From: Pseudomonas sp. TNT3
GTDB lineage: Bacteria; Pseudomonadota; Gammaproteobacteria; Pseudomonadales; Pseudomonadaceae
Length of the DNA stretch: 64,000 bases
Assembly: GCF_010095445.2 (NCBI RefSeq)
Contig: NZ_WFGV02000012.1
Coordinates: forward strand, 54,860 to 118,859
Reading direction: 5' to 3'
Under the pieces are notes generated by a model. That model did not search any database and had not been told where the DNA came from. It saw only the letters and a program-made list of their open reading frames with translations. The position numbers were made by a program, and so were the translations under genes. Within the stretch, counting starts at the first letter, position 1. Each line of letters opens with the position of its first letter. Below, piece after piece: positions 28,790-38,593 of this stretch.

Positions 28790-31219
28790 TTAGAACTCCA
28801 GCGTGCTGGACAATGTCACCTGCCGTGAATCCCCCATCGACACGAAGAACCGGCTTGCCGCTGAGGTGTAGTAGGTGCGATCGAACAGGTTCTTCACGTT
28901 GAGCTGAAATTTGACCTTCTGACCTTCGACCCGGGTGTCGTAAGTGGCGAAGGCATCGGCCACGGTGTAGCTCGGCAAGTCGAAATCATTCACCGCGTTA
29001 CCTGCCCGCTCCCCGACGTACCGTGCCCCCGCACCCACCCGCAATTGATCCCCACCGACAATCGTGCCGAAGTCATACACAGCCGACAGCGAGCCGCTGT
29101 TTTTCGCCACGTTTTGCAGTTTTTTACCTTTGTAGGTCGGGTCCTCGGTGACTTCGGCATCGGTGTACGCATAACTGCCGATCATGCTCCAGCGATCGCT
29201 GAGCTGACCGCTCAGGTCCAGTTCCAGACCACGGGAGCGCACTTCGCCGGCGGCGCTGTAAATCGTCACGGGGCCTTCGGAATTGGCCACCAGCACGTTG
29301 CGCTTCTTGATGTCGAACAACGCGATGTTGCCGGTGACACGCCCTGGCATATCCAGCTTGGCGCCCACTTCCCACGACTTGGCCTCTTCCGGCGCAATAC
29401 TGCCGTCGAGCACGGTGCTGCTGCCACTCAGCGGGGCGATGGTGGAGTTGGGTTTGAAGGATTCGGTGTAGCTGCCATAGAAGGACAACGCATCGGTGTA
29501 GCGATACACCAGGCCGGCCCGCGGCACCCACTTCTGCCCGTTGCTGTCGGTGTTGGCCTGGAACGGCACGCCTTTGCCAGCGTACTGGTCGTACGCCTGA
29601 AAGCGCGCGCCGCCGACCAGAATCCATTTATCGGTGAGGTGGATCGAGTCCTGCAGGAACACCGAATCGCTGCGCAGCAGATCGGTCTGCGCACTGTCCG
29701 CGGGGCTGACGGTGGTGCCTTCGACTTCGCGACCATAGACCGGGTTGGTGTAGCTGAAATTACTCAGGCTTTTCTGGCGGATCAGGTCGGCGCGGTAGAT
29801 TTTGCGGTATTCATCATCGATACCGAACACCAGGTCATGCTGCATGCCGGCCACGTTGACATTGCCTTCGAGACTGGCGGTGGTGAAGCGGTCAGTACTG
29901 ATCGCGTTCTGCGTGCCGTCCATGCTGCGGGTCAGCGTGCCTTTGGTCGTGTCGATAGCGGTGACGCGCACCTGGCTGGCGTCGTAGGTTTCACGGTTCC
30001 AGCTGTAGCCAAAATGAGCATTCCAGTTGTCGTCGAGCGCGTGATCAGCTTCGAAGTGATAGAGGTCCGAGCGACCTTCCATGTTGTTGAACGGCTCATC
30101 AAGGCGACGGTCACGGGGGATGTCCAGCGGATGATTGTCCCGCGGGTCGATGACCGTGCCACGGTCGAACGGGGTGAGAAATTCGCGGTGCTCATAGGCG
30201 AACGACAGGGTGGTGCTTTCACCGAACCAGGCCAACGATGGCGCGACCAGCGTCTCGCGATGAACACCATAGTTGCGCCAGTAATCTTCGTCTTCGTGGT
30301 CCAGCACCATGCGGTACGCCAGCCCGGAATCTCCCAGCGCACCCGTGCTGTCGAAGCTGCCACCGCTGCCGTTCTTGCCATCGCCATAGGTCGAGCCGCG
30401 CAGGGTCAGCGCGTTGTACTGCTCAAGTTCGGGCTTCTTGCTGACCATGTTGACCACCCCGCCCGGGTCCTGGATGCCATAGAGCAACGACGCCGGCCCT
30501 TTCAGCACTTCGACCCGATCCACCGTTGCATTCAACCCCCTTCCCTGCACCACCGGCATGCCATCGCGCATGATCGAGCCATTGCGATTGTCACCAAAGC
30601 CCCGGGTCATCACCGAGTCCTGGGTGCTGCCCAAAGTGTTGCCCTGAGTGATGCCGCTGACGTTGGCCAGTGCGTCATCCAGATTACGCGGCGCCTGATC
30701 GCGAATGACCTGGGCCGGGATCACGTTGACGGTCTGGGGGATTTCCTGAAGCAAGGCGGAGGACCGCATGACCGAACTGGTCGGCGGGGGTTGATAGCTC
30801 TGGGATTGATCCATCACCGAGGTGATGGTGGTCGCGCCCAGGTTCAACGCGCCATCGGTGGGCACGGGTTCAAGGGCCAGGGTGTGAGCGTCGGTTCGAC
30901 GGAAGGTGAAACCCGATTGGCTGAGCAAACGCTGCATCGCCTGTTCGGCACTCATCTGCCCGTTCACGGCGGGCGCGGTGATGCCGTACGGCGCTTCATC
31001 GGTGTAGACCACGCTGATGCCAGTGATCCGGCTGAAGTCGCTCAGGGCCTGAGGCAGCGGTTTGGCGGTCATTGCGAAACTGAATTGCGTACGCTGCTGC
31101 GCTGTCCCGGTATCGGCGGCCATTGCAATGCTCGATGGCAAGAGCGCCAGCGCCGTGAAACTCAGTGCAGAAGCACCCAACCATTGTTTGACCGACACCG
31201 ATTTTGCCCTGGACTTCAT
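28790..31219 (-). CDS. TonB-dependent siderophore receptor with a signalling (STN) domain
   Basis: The 809-aa outer-membrane receptor has a signal peptide ending SIAMAA. An STN domain lies at about residues 45-110 (LPQALSDFSRITGISVVY), the plug at about 140-250 (VRSS-like segment, LLYGIQDPGGVVNMVSKKPE), and a 22-strand barrel ends in VTLSSTLEF. The STN domain would pass the substrate signal to the FecR protein encoded next to it, which releases the FecI sigma factor. This is the FpvA/FecA design. The siderophore is not identifiable, and no siderophore synthesis genes are present, so uptake of a foreign siderophore is plausible. Confidence 0.93.
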   Translation of the reverse strand: MKSRAKSVSVKQWLGASALSFTALALLPSSIAMAADTGTAQQRTQFSFAMTAKPLPQALSDFSRITGISVVYTDEAPYGITAPAVNGQMSAEQAMQRLLSQSGFTFRRTDAHTLALEPVPTDGALNLGATTITSVMDQSQSYQPPPTSSVMRSSALLQEIPQTVNVIPAQVIRDQAPRNLDDALANVSGITQGNTLGSTQDSVMTRGFGDNRNGSIMRDGMPVVQGRGLNATVDRVEVLKGPASLLYGIQDPGGVVNMVSKKPELEQYNALTLRGSTYGDGKNGSGGSFDSTGALGDSGLAYRMVLDHEDEDYWRNYGVHRETLVAPSLAWFGESTTLSFAYEHREFLTPFDRGTVIDPRDNHPLDIPRDRRLDEPFNNMEGRSDLYHFEADHALDDNWNAHFGYSWNRETYDASQVRVTAIDTTKGTLTRSMDGTQNAISTDRFTTASLEGNVNVAGMQHDLVFGIDDEYRKIYRADLIRQKSLSNFSYTNPVYGREVEGTTVSPADSAQTDLLRSDSVFLQDSIHLTDKWILVGGARFQAYDQYAGKGVPFQANTDSNGQKWVPRAGLVYRYTDALSFYGSYTESFKPNSTIAPLSGSSTVLDGSIAPEEAKSWEVGAKLDMPGRVTGNIALFDIKKRNVLVANSEGPVTIYSAAGEVRSRGLELDLSGQLSDRWSMIGSYAYTDAEVTEDPTYKGKKLQNVAKNSGSLSAVYDFGTIVGGDQLRVGAGARYVGERAGNAVNDFDLPSYTVADAFATYDTRVEGQKVKFQLNVKNLFDRTYYTSAASRFFVSMGDSRQVTLSSTLEF

Positions 31220-31329
31220 TGCTCATGACCTGTGTAGAACTGTTTCGGATGCGAATGACTCGCAGTTTCAGTCACTACACGGATGGCGATCGGTTTTACC
31301 TCATCAGAATGTTGAAAATATTTTTGGAA

Positions 31330-31413
31330 GATCAAAAGATCGCAGCCTGCGGCAGCTCTACAGTTTGAAAACGCGCCCCCTGCAGGAGCTGCCGCAAGCT
31401 GCGATCCTTTGAC
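31330..31413. repeat. REP hairpin between fecR-like and receptor genes
   Basis: GATCAAAAGATCGCAGCCTG and GAGCTGCCGCAAGCTGCGAT belong to the same family as 8724-8814 but with mismatches. It may dampen readthrough from the regulator genes into the receptor gene. Confidence 0.85.
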
Positions 31414-31419
31414 TTTTTT

Positions 31420-32409
31420 TCACTGCAAAATAATCAATCGTCCCATTACCGCATGCTGCTCAAACCCCAACACCCCCTGCAATGAACTCAGCACGGCCAT
31501 CGGGTCTTTGCTGGGGAAACTGCCGCTGACCCGGCGCGCCGCGAGCTGATCGTTGAGCAGTACGATCCGGCCCGGGTAATAACGTCCCAGGTCCTCCACC
31601 ACGTCGGCCAGCGACGCCTTGTAGTAATTGAGCCAACCCTGACGCCAGGCCAGTTGCGCTTCGCTGTCGACCGCATGGGATTTTTCCGCAGCGCCTTCGC
31701 CATACGCCACCTGCTGGCCGGCGGTAAGGATCTGTTGTTCGGCGTTCTTCTGCGCGGTCACCCCTACCCTTCCGGACAACACCGTCACTTGGGCGCCGCG
31801 AGGTTGCAGGCGCACTTCAAACTGCGTGCCCAAGACGCGTACCTCGCCCTTTTCGGCGTCGACCACAAACGGCTCACCGGTGTGCGTCACACTGAAAAAT
31901 CCGGCGCCGCGACGCAGTTGGACATGCCGTTCGCCACGACTGAAATCCACCGCAATGGCGCTGTCGGCGTCCAGGGTGACCTGGGATTGATCGGCCAGCG
32001 TCACGGTGCGAATTTCCCCCGGTGCCGAGACATAGTCCGCCCCCAGATCGTCCATCCAGCGCGATGGCTGCCATCCCGCACCGATGCCGATCATCAGCAC
32101 CAGGCACGCGGCCATCGCCAACGCCCCGGACCAACGCCGAACGCGGGTCTGGCGTGAACGGTTCATGGCGTTCAGATAACCCTGCAACGCCAACGCGTCC
32201 TCATCGGCCAGGGTGCGCGCCGGCGCTTCGCTCATCTCCCAGACCACTTGTGCCTGGGCGTACGCCTCAGCATGGGCCGGGTCGGCTTGCAGCCAATGAC
32301 TGAAGGTGACTTGATCACCACTGCTAGGCTGGTCATGCAACAGGCTCAGCCAGGCAAATGCCGCCTGTTCCTGTGCGGGCGTCGGAGTGACGCGTTCTTT
32401 GAGATTCAC
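31420..32409 (-). CDS. FecR-family anti-sigma regulator
   Basis: The 329-aa protein has a DUF4880-type cytoplasmic N-terminus (AFAWLSLLHDQPSSGDQVTF), one membrane helix at about residues 93-112 (LAMAACLVLMIGIGAGW), a periplasmic FecR domain (ADSAIAVDFSRGERHVQLRR) and an STN-like C-terminus. It would hold the FecI sigma factor inactive until the receptor binds its siderophore. The start overlaps the sigma gene stop by 4 bp, so the two are coupled. Confidence 0.93.
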   Translation of the reverse strand: MNLKERVTPTPAQEQAAFAWLSLLHDQPSSGDQVTFSHWLQADPAHAEAYAQAQVVWEMSEAPARTLADEDALALQGYLNAMNRSRQTRVRRWSGALAMAACLVLMIGIGAGWQPSRWMDDLGADYVSAPGEIRTVTLADQSQVTLDADSAIAVDFSRGERHVQLRRGAGFFSVTHTGEPFVVDAEKGEVRVLGTQFEVRLQPRGAQVTVLSGRVGVTAQKNAEQQILTAGQQVAYGEGAAEKSHAVDSEAQLAWRQGWLNYYKASLADVVEDLGRYYPGRIVLLNDQLAARRVSGSFPSKDPMAVLSSLQGVLGFEQHAVMGRLIILQ

Positions 32410-32969
32410 GGTGCTTTCCCTGGCGTGCGCGGTTCGGGTTCCCGCAGGCTGGCCTTGCAGGCTTCGAGGGCGCGCATCATATGTTTTTCTACGGCGCTTT
32501 GGGACAACCCCATTGCCTTGGCGATCTCGGCGTATTTGCGGCCGTGGATACGGTTGAGCAAAAAGATCTGCCGGGTACGCTCAGGCAACGCCCGCAACGC
32601 GGCCTCGACATGACGCAGATCATTGCCGGCTTCCAGCGCCGCTTGCGGTTCACTGCCGCGACTTTCCGGTTGCTCCGGCAGCCATCCTTCGTTTACCCGC
32701 ACTCGCGCGCCTTCACTGCGCAAATGGTCGATGGCAATGTTGCCGGCACACCGCAGTAAATAGGTGCTGAGCTCCTCGACCTGCACCAGCGGTCGGCGCC
32801 AGAAGCGCAAGAACAGGTCCTGCACCAGGTCCGCAGCGGTCGCTCGACAACCCACACGACGACTCACCAACGCTTCCATCTGTGATCGCTGAGAAAGGAA
32901 CACCTGCAGGAAATGCGCACGTCCCCCACGGGCGTCGTCTTCACTGGATTCGGGAGGGGGGCTGATCAT
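32406..32969 (-). CDS. FecI-family extracytoplasmic-function sigma factor
   Basis: The 187-aa protein has region 2 (TAADLVQDLFLRFWRRPLVQ, then YLLRCAGNIAIDHLR) and region 4 (LPERTRQIFLLNRIHGRKYA, then IAKAMGLSQSAVEKHMMRAL). It should direct transcription of the adjacent receptor gene. I chose ATG 32969 because it lies only 4 bp after the DUF3325 stop, which suggests coupling. A TTG at 33008 in the same frame would add 13 residues. Confidence 0.92.
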   Translation of the reverse strand: MISPPPESSEDDARGGRAHFLQVFLSQRSQMEALVSRRVGCRATAADLVQDLFLRFWRRPLVQVEELSTYLLRCAGNIAIDHLRSEGARVRVNEGWLPEQPESRGSEPQAALEAGNDLRHVEAALRALPERTRQIFLLNRIHGRKYAEIAKAMGLSQSAVEKHMMRALEACKASLREPEPRTPGKAP

Positions 32970-32973
32970 CAAA

Positions 32974-33300
32974 TCACTGCTGCGCAAGGGCCGCGACGGG
33001 GCTGGCAAGCAGACTCAGCCCGGCCAGCGACAACGCCAGACGCGGGCGATAAGGCAGCAACAGCACCAGCACCAAGGCACTAAGCATCAACACTGCAGAC
33101 CACTCGACCAGCCCGAGCGACCAACCCGTCTTCGAGACGGCGGCCCACAACGACAGGGCAAGCAATATCCAACCGGCGATCTTCATCCCGTGCCGACGAC
33201 GGGCCGACGGCTTATGACCGAGCAGTTCAGTGTGATGCCGATCCATGGATAAACACAGCGCAGTAAAACCGCCGTAACAGAGCATCAGGGCCAGTAGCAT
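32974..33300 (-). CDS. DUF3325 membrane protein
   Basis: The 108-aa product has three hydrophobic segments (MLLALMLCYGGFTALCLSM, AGWILLALSLWAAV, SAVLMLSALVLVLLL). DUF3325 proteins are commonly encoded next to PepSY and DUF3649 proteins in iron-uptake loci, as here. Molecular role unknown. The start directly abuts the PepSY gene stop and the stop lies 4 bp before the sigma gene start. Confidence 0.82.
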   Translation of the reverse strand: MLLALMLCYGGFTALCLSMDRHHTELLGHKPSARRRHGMKIAGWILLALSLWAAVSKTGWSLGLVEWSAVLMLSALVLVLLLPYRPRLALSLAGLSLLASPVAALAQQ

Positions 33301-34881
33301 TCAGTTCGCCTCGCGCGCAAGGGTGATCGGTTTGGCCCGCTGTTCGGTCGCGACTGGCACCTGTCCCGAGCGCTGCATTTTCCATGCAGCCCACGCCAGA
33401 AACAGGCCACTGACCAGACACGCCAGATCGAAGCCGGCCATCATCCAGTCACCTTGCGGCAGCGTCGCACCCAAGTGGTACGGCGTGGTCAATGCGTTGA
33501 GCAGCGGCACGGCACAGAACAGCAACGCAGCCACTGCCAACTGTTCGATCCAGGCAGTGCGACCCCGGCGGACCATCGCATGAATCACGCTCAGGCCCCA
33601 GACGATGAAGAAGCTGTTCACTTCCCAATCCGACCGGTTCGTCATCTCGACCGGTAGCAAGCGGTTGGCCCAAAAGAACGCCGCCACGGCGACCGTCAAG
33701 CCTGACATGCTGGCGATATTCAGCACTTCGACCAATCGCAGCTCAAACGGCATCACGGCGCTTTTCGCATGTTTGAGCTGGCGTTTGCCGAGCCAGATCA
33801 CCAGCCCGGTGCCGATCAGGGCCGTGCTCGCCAGACCAAAAATGAAGTACAGCCAGCGCACCACGGGGCTGGCAAAACGCCCCATGTGCAAGCCATAGAA
33901 ACTGCCGGCGATGGCCATCGCGACCGGCTGCTGCGGGGTGGAGCTGAGCAGTTGCCCGGTAACGCCGTTGAACGTCACGGCACTGCTCACGTCATGAACC
34001 ACCCGGTCCGCACCGTCACGCACCAGCACCACCGAGGCATTTGCGTCTCCCGGATTGTTCACCGTCAACCGCTGCACGCGACCGCCCGACCACTGCTCCC
34101 GAGCCCGCTCCAGTAGCGGTGCCATCGGTGCCAGCTGACCCGGTTTCCCGGCGAGCTCAGGCACGCTGGAAGCGGGGAAGACGTCATCGAAAAATGCCCG
34201 GACATCGCCCTCGTATGACGCAAGAATGCTCGCTGGCATGACCATCGACATGAAAATCACCAGGCTGCTGTAGGTGATCATCAAGTGGAACGGCAACACC
34301 AGAACACCCACCGCGTTGTGCCCGTCCAGCCACGAACGCTGCCCCTTGCGCGGGCGGAAGGTAAAGAAGTCCTTGAAGATTTTCTTGTGCGTGATGATCC
34401 CGGTGATCAGGCCGATGAACATCACCATGGCCGCAATCGTGGATAACCAGCGGCCCCAGGGGTAGGGCATTTGCAGCTGGAAATGAAAGCGATAAAAGAA
34501 CTCGCCCCCCCTGGTTTCCCGGCCCTGCACTTCGGTGCCGGTTTGCGGGTCGAGGCGTTTTTCGGTGAATTGACCGCGCTCGCCTCGCTTGGCTGGGGAC
34601 TGTTGCCAGCGCACCGACAGGCCTGGCTCTCGGGCACTCGGCAAATCGATCAGCCAGCGCGAGGCACCTGGGGCGTGCTGCTGCAGGTAGTCCTGCGCCA
34701 GGGCCAGACTGGCCTCGGAAGACACCGATCGCGCGGGAATCTCCGGCTGCATCCAGTGACTGATCTCATCCTTGAAATACGCGAGGGTGCCGGTCAGGAA
34801 AATCGCAAACAGCAACCAGCCAAAGATCAAACCGGTCCACGTATGGAGCCAGGCCATGGCCTGACGAAATCCGTCCTTCAT
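33301..34881 (-). CDS. PepSY-associated membrane protein, likely periplasmic siderophore-iron reductase
   Basis: The 526-aa product begins MKDGFRQAMAWLHTWTGLIF with the first membrane helix, then a PepSY region, and further helices with histidines suited to haem binding (FGLHMGRFASPVVRWLYFI and WLDGHNAVGVLVLPFHLM). Members such as FoxB/PiuB-type proteins reduce ferric siderophores after uptake. The start overlaps the DUF3649 stop (ATGA). The frame is open to 35241, but that stretch covers the DUF3649 gene in another frame and is not used. Confidence 0.88.
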   Translation of the reverse strand: MKDGFRQAMAWLHTWTGLIFGWLLFAIFLTGTLAYFKDEISHWMQPEIPARSVSSEASLALAQDYLQQHAPGASRWLIDLPSAREPGLSVRWQQSPAKRGERGQFTEKRLDPQTGTEVQGRETRGGEFFYRFHFQLQMPYPWGRWLSTIAAMVMFIGLITGIITHKKIFKDFFTFRPRKGQRSWLDGHNAVGVLVLPFHLMITYSSLVIFMSMVMPASILASYEGDVRAFFDDVFPASSVPELAGKPGQLAPMAPLLERAREQWSGGRVQRLTVNNPGDANASVVLVRDGADRVVHDVSSAVTFNGVTGQLLSSTPQQPVAMAIAGSFYGLHMGRFASPVVRWLYFIFGLASTALIGTGLVIWLGKRQLKHAKSAVMPFELRLVEVLNIASMSGLTVAVAAFFWANRLLPVEMTNRSDWEVNSFFIVWGLSVIHAMVRRGRTAWIEQLAVAALLFCAVPLLNALTTPYHLGATLPQGDWMMAGFDLACLVSGLFLAWAAWKMQRSGQVPVATEQRAKPITLAREAN

Positions 34882-35183
34882 GATTGCCCCAACCAGTACG
34901 CCACGCCGGATATTGCCGCCAGCACCCCACTCGGCACGATCACCCCCAACCACGCCTGCCACGCACTGCGGCAGGCGAAGCACCACAACACGGCGCACAG
35001 GTACGCCAGAAAAGAAGTCATCATGCCGGTCACTACCGCTTCGGCGCGGGGCATGGGCAGCCACATTGTCAGGCTGACACTGGCCAACGCCGCGACGACA
35101 TACCCGCCCAACACGGCGGCAAGCACCCGCGAAGTGACGGCAAGTCGGTAGGAAACGGGAAGCGAGCGGGTTTTGACTTTCAT
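34878..35183 (-). CDS. DUF3649 membrane protein, first gene of the iron-uptake operon
   Basis: The 101-aa product has three hydrophobic helices (VLAAVLGGYVVAALASVSLT, MMTSFLAYLCAVLWCFAC, GVIVPSGVLAAISGVAYWL). I chose MKVKTRSLPVSYR, preceded by AAGG; an in-frame ATG at 35222 is an alternative. Function unknown; it consistently accompanies PepSY and DUF3325 genes. It is preceded by a Fur-box-like sequence at 35243-35261, so iron limitation probably switches on the whole operon. Confidence 0.8.
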   Translation of the reverse strand: MKVKTRSLPVSYRLAVTSRVLAAVLGGYVVAALASVSLTMWLPMPRAEAVVTGMMTSFLAYLCAVLWCFACRSAWQAWLGVIVPSGVLAAISGVAYWLGQS

Positions 35184-35242
35184 GTTTCGGCCTTGAAACA
35201 GGTGGAGCTGCGTGAACGTCACGAAGCCAAGCAGGCCGCAAT

Positions 35243-35261
35243 ATTAATGATAAATATTCTC
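35243..35261 (-). promoter_or_regulatory. Fur-box-like site upstream of the DUF3649-PepSY-DUF3325-sigma operon
   Basis: ATTAATGATAAATATTCTC matches the 19-bp Fur consensus GATAATGATAATCATTATC at 14 positions by eye. It lies 60 bp before the first start codon of an iron-transport operon. Confidence 0.65.
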
Positions 35262-35316
35262 ATACGCAAAAGAGTCCGGCGAGAACTGACTGCCGGGAAC
35301 CGCGTAACGCACTTTT

Positions 35317-35350
35317 GTAGCAGCCGGAGGCAGGCTACGCCAGCTGCTAC
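35317..35350. repeat. GTAGCAGC-type palindrome
   Basis: GTAGCAGC and GCTGCTAC at the ends, with a partly paired middle. It is a short relative of the long palindromes at 39918 and 56861. Confidence 0.75.
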
Positions 35351-35390
35351 ATGGAGGGTCTTGGGGCATGGATCGTGGAATGCACAAACA

Positions 35391-35417
35391 AAAACGGGCC
35401 TGCATAAGCAGGCCCGT
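35391..35417 (-). terminator. Rho-independent terminator of the HPF-like gene
   Basis: On the minus strand ACGGGCCTGC, a TTAT loop and GCAGGCCCGT are followed by a T-rich run. It starts 33 bp after the HPF-like stop codon. Confidence 0.88.
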
Positions 35418-35449
35418 TGTCATTGGAACAATAAAAATCAAATAAAGCT

Positions 35450-35857
35450 TCAGCCGTTTTGCGCAGCCTGTTCGTTCTCGAGAAACTCGTCTTCCAGCAA
35501 TGCGTCCGCAGCAACCCTTTCGAACGGCACGATAGCGGCACGTGGTTTGCCCCGCAGTTTGCCGAACAGATGCTCCAGCGCATGTTCGAGTTTTTCGGCC
35601 GCACCGTCGATCGCTTGCTCCAGGGTGTCGGCTTTGTGGGTTACGGAAATCGGTTGATGGCCTTTTGGCCGCGCCTCCAGCTGGCAGCGCATATCGTGGG
35701 GACCGGGCTTGTCGCCGTTCTCGTCCCGCAGGTGAACCTCGACCCGGGTCAGGTCCTCTTCATAACGTTCGAGCGTGCTCTCAATGGTAGTACGTACCCA
35801 CTCCTCCAGTCGGATGCTGCTTTGAATATGGTTATCACTGTTGACTTGGATTTGCAT
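35450..35857 (-). CDS. HPF/RaiA-family ribosome hibernation protein
   Basis: The 135-aa product begins MQIQVNSDNHIQSSIRLEEW and contains the beta-alpha-beta pattern of the sigma-54-modulation/S30EA fold (VEVHLRDENGDKPG, then IDGAAEKLEHALEHLFGKLR). Such proteins bind the small ribosomal subunit and inactivate ribosomes in stationary phase or stress. It is not the copy near rpoN, so it is probably a paralogue with its own control. It has its own terminator. The preceding 200 bp contain no gene. Confidence 0.82.
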   Translation of the reverse strand: MQIQVNSDNHIQSSIRLEEWVRTTIESTLERYEEDLTRVEVHLRDENGDKPGPHDMRCQLEARPKGHQPISVTHKADTLEQAIDGAAEKLEHALEHLFGKLRGKPRAAIVPFERVAADALLEDEFLENEQAAQNG

Positions 35858-36070
35858 AGTTCATCCCTTATTTCAGCTAGCTCGCGAGAGGCCGTTCGGC
35901 TAGCCCTTGGGCGTCATCACCGTGACCTCTTACTTACACAATCGGTCTGCACGCAGAACAATTCAACCCCTAAAAAAAGATAATTTTTCATTCGCAAAAA
36001 AAGCCGGACAGGGAGCAAAAGCGCTGTTAAGGTCGGGAGTTGGGTCGCCCCTCTCTTTTGTCATAATTGG

Positions 36071-37018
36071 TCACATCTGCCGCTCCCCCAGCGGGTGCAG
36101 ACTACGAAAGATCCCCGCCTCTTCCACCAGCCAGTCATGCACCGCCCGCACGCCCGGGTGGCTCAGCGCTCCCGGCGCATAGAGCAGCACGTAGCGTTTA
36201 TGGTTGGGCACCGCCAGGCCAAACGGCACGATCAACGTGCCCCGCTCCAGTTCATCATTGAGCAACGTCCGACGCGCAATCGCCACCCCCATGCCCGCAA
36301 TGGCGGCTTCGATCGTCAGGTGATTGCGATTGAACGTGTGCCCGCGCCGCACGTCCGCGCCCTCGAAGCCGATGGCATTGAGATAGAACTCCCATTCCGC
36401 GTACTCATAACTGCCGCGCCAGGCGGTGATGTCGTGCAATAGCGGAAAGTGCAGCAAGTCTGCAGGCCCATGCAGCGGCGGGCGACCACGCAGCAGGCCT
36501 GGAGAGCAGACCGGAAAGATCTGCTCGTCCAGCAAGGTTGTGGATAACAGTCCGGGATAACTCCCGTCATTCAGGTCGATGGCCAGATCGAAGTCGCCTT
36601 CGTGCAGCGGCACGCTGCTGTCTTCTGCTACCAGCCGCAGCTGAATGTCCGGAAAGCGCTGCTGCAGTCGCGGCAAGCGCGGCGTCAGCCATTTGCTCAA
36701 AAAAGACGGAATTGAACGCACGCGCAGAATTCCGCTGATCATTCCGGCGTCCAGTCGTCGCAATTCCGCATCGATACTGCCGTACGCCTCGTTGACGGTA
36801 ATGGCCAACCGCTGGCCTTGCGCGCTCAATTCCACGCCACGGGCGCGTCGGTGAAACAGGCGAAAACCCAGACGCTCTTCCAGTTGCCGAATCTGCTGAC
36901 TGACTGCACCCGGCGTGATGTGCAGCTCTTCGGCGCAACGGGTGAACGACAGGTGCCGGGCAGCACAGGAAAATACGTGCAGCCAGACGTAGGTCTGGGC
37001 ATGCAATTGACGACTCAT
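36071..37018 (-). CDS. LysR-family regulator (GcvA-like), divergent from serine deaminase
   Basis: The 315-aa protein has the LysR helix-turn-helix ([20 protein letters not shown] ... [19 protein letters not shown]) and an effector domain with GcvA-type features ([19 protein letters not shown]). It faces sdaA across 135 bp, so it probably controls serine catabolism and uptake. The inducer, perhaps serine or glycine, is inferred from the neighbours. Confidence 0.9.
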   Translation of the reverse strand: MSRQLHAQTYVWLHVFSCAARHLSFTRCAEELHITPGAVSQQIRQLEERLGFRLFHRRARGVELSAQGQRLAITVNEAYGSIDAELRRLDAGMISGILRVRSIPSFLSKWLTPRLPRLQQRFPDIQLRLVAEDSSVPLHEGDFDLAIDLNDGSYPGLLSTTLLDEQIFPVCSPGLLRGRPPLHGPADLLHFPLLHDITAWRGSYEYAEWEFYLNAIGFEGADVRRGHTFNRNHLTIEAAIAGMGVAIARRTLLNDELERGTLIVPFGLAVPNHKRYVLLYAPGALSHPGVRAVHDWLVEEAGIFRSLHPLGERQM

Positions 37019-37153
37019 CGTTTAGTTCCGCTAAAGGCTCGAGTAGGAAATTTCGTTGGTCACGTAGGACCGAGGTGGGCAGTATCGCCTACATTGCGCT
37101 TGTCCTACAAAAATGGCAGCGATTCCTCTTCCATTGCTTGTATAGGCTTTAGC

Positions 37154-38530
37154 ATGGCTATCAGTGTTTTCGATCTTTTCAAAGTCGGTATCGGTCCGTC
37201 CAGCTCCCACACCGTCGGCCCCATGCGCGCCGCCGCCACCTTCGCTCAAGCACTGCTCGATCAAGGAATACTGGCAGCCGTCCGTCGGGTAGAGATTCGA
37301 CTCTACGGTTCTCTGTCTGCCACCGGCGTTGGCCATGCCACCGACCGCGCCTGCGTCATGGGGCTGATGGGGGAATGGCCGGACAGCATTGATCCGACCT
37401 CCATCGAAGACCGAATCAACGCGCTGCGTCAGACCGGCGAGCTGAATCTGGCAGGCCAGGCGACCATTGCCTTCAACTGGCAGACCGATCTCCTGCTGCT
37501 CGAAGAGAGCCTGCCCTACCACCCCAACGCCATGTCCCTGACAGCCTTTGGCGAAACCGGCGAATTGTCCGAGCAGACGTACTACTCGATTGGCGGCGGT
37601 TTCATCATTGAAGCGGCTGAAGCCGAGTCAGGTATCGCGCCCTCCAGCGACGTGGTGCTGCCCTACGATTTCTCCAGCGCTGCCGAGCTGCTCAAGCTGT
37701 GCAACCAGCACGGCCTGCGTGTTTCCGAGCTGATGATGGCCAACGAACTGGCCTGGCGCAGCGAGGCCGAAATCCGTCAGGGCCTGTTGCACATCTGGTC
37801 GGTGATGCGTGAATGCGTCGAGCAAGGCATGCGTCACGAAGGCATCCTGCCGGGCGGTCTGAATGTTCCGCGTCGGGCAGCGAAACTGCACCGCAGCCTG
37901 CTGGAAATCGGCAAGCCGAATGTCATCACCTCCACCCTGTCGGCCATGGAGTGGGTCAATCTGTTCGCCCTTGCCGTCAACGAAGAGAACGCGGCCGGCG
38001 GTCGAATGGTGACAGCGCCCACCAACGGGGCGGCGGGGATCATTCCTGCGGTGCTGCACTACTACATGAAATTCAATCCGGACGCGTCCGACGATGACGT
38101 GGTCGCGTTCTTTCTGGGCGCTGCGGCGGTAGGCATTCTCTGCAAGAAAAATGCTTCGATTTCCGGCGCCGAAGTCGGCTGTCAGGGCGAAGTGGGATCT
38201 GCCTGCGCCATGGCGGCTGCCGGGCTGGCTGACGTACTGGGCGCAACGCCGGAACAACTGGAAAACGCCGCTGAAATCGGCCTGGAACACAACCTCGGCC
38301 TGACCTGCGACCCGGTCGGCGGGCTGGTTCAGGTGCCGTGCATCGAGCGCAACGCAATTGCCGCCGTGAAGGCGATCAATGCCACGCAAATGGCCCTGCG
38401 TGGCGACGGCAAACACTTCATTTCCCTCGACCGGGTGATCCGCACGATGCGCGATACCGGCGCCGACATGCATGACAAATACAAAGAGACTTCACGGGGC
38501 GGCCTGGCTGTTAGCTGGGTGGAGTGCTGA
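37154..38530 (+). CDS. sdaA: L-serine ammonia-lyase (iron-sulfur serine deaminase)
   Basis: This cytoplasmic 4Fe-4S enzyme converts L-serine to pyruvate and ammonia. The 458-aa product starts [20 protein letters not shown], with the typical GPSSSHTxGPMRAA segment. It retains cysteines of the cluster region ([20 protein letters not shown] and [12 protein letters not shown]). Length matches the single-chain SdaA type. The frame is open upstream of 37154 but the LysR gene and the divergent promoter lie there. A serine transporter follows after 63 bp. Confidence 0.95.
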   Translation: MAISVFDLFKVGIGPSSSHTVGPMRAAATFAQALLDQGILAAVRRVEIRLYGSLSATGVGHATDRACVMGLMGEWPDSIDPTSIEDRINALRQTGELNLAGQATIAFNWQTDLLLLEESLPYHPNAMSLTAFGETGELSEQTYYSIGGGFIIEAAEAESGIAPSSDVVLPYDFSSAAELLKLCNQHGLRVSELMMANELAWRSEAEIRQGLLHIWSVMRECVEQGMRHEGILPGGLNVPRRAAKLHRSLLEIGKPNVITSTLSAMEWVNLFALAVNEENAAGGRMVTAPTNGAAGIIPAVLHYYMKFNPDASDDDVVAFFLGAAAVGILCKKNASISGAEVGCQGEVGSACAMAAAGLADVLGATPEQLENAAEIGLEHNLGLTCDPVGGLVQVPCIERNAIAAVKAINATQMALRGDGKHFISLDRVIRTMRDTGADMHDKYKETSRGGLAVSWVEC

Positions 38531-38593
38531 GGAGCATTCCCTGACCGCCTGCACCACGTGAGCCCGAGCAAGAACAATAACGAGGCCATAACG

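Noticed and set aside
29045..31228. A 727-codon open frame antisense to the TonB receptor
   Set aside because: Shadow frame; the receptor on the minus strand has a complete domain order from signal peptide to terminal phenylalanine.
36818..37153. N-terminal extension of serine deaminase
   Set aside because: It overlaps the divergent LysR gene and its promoter; the family N-terminus begins at [12 protein letters not shown].
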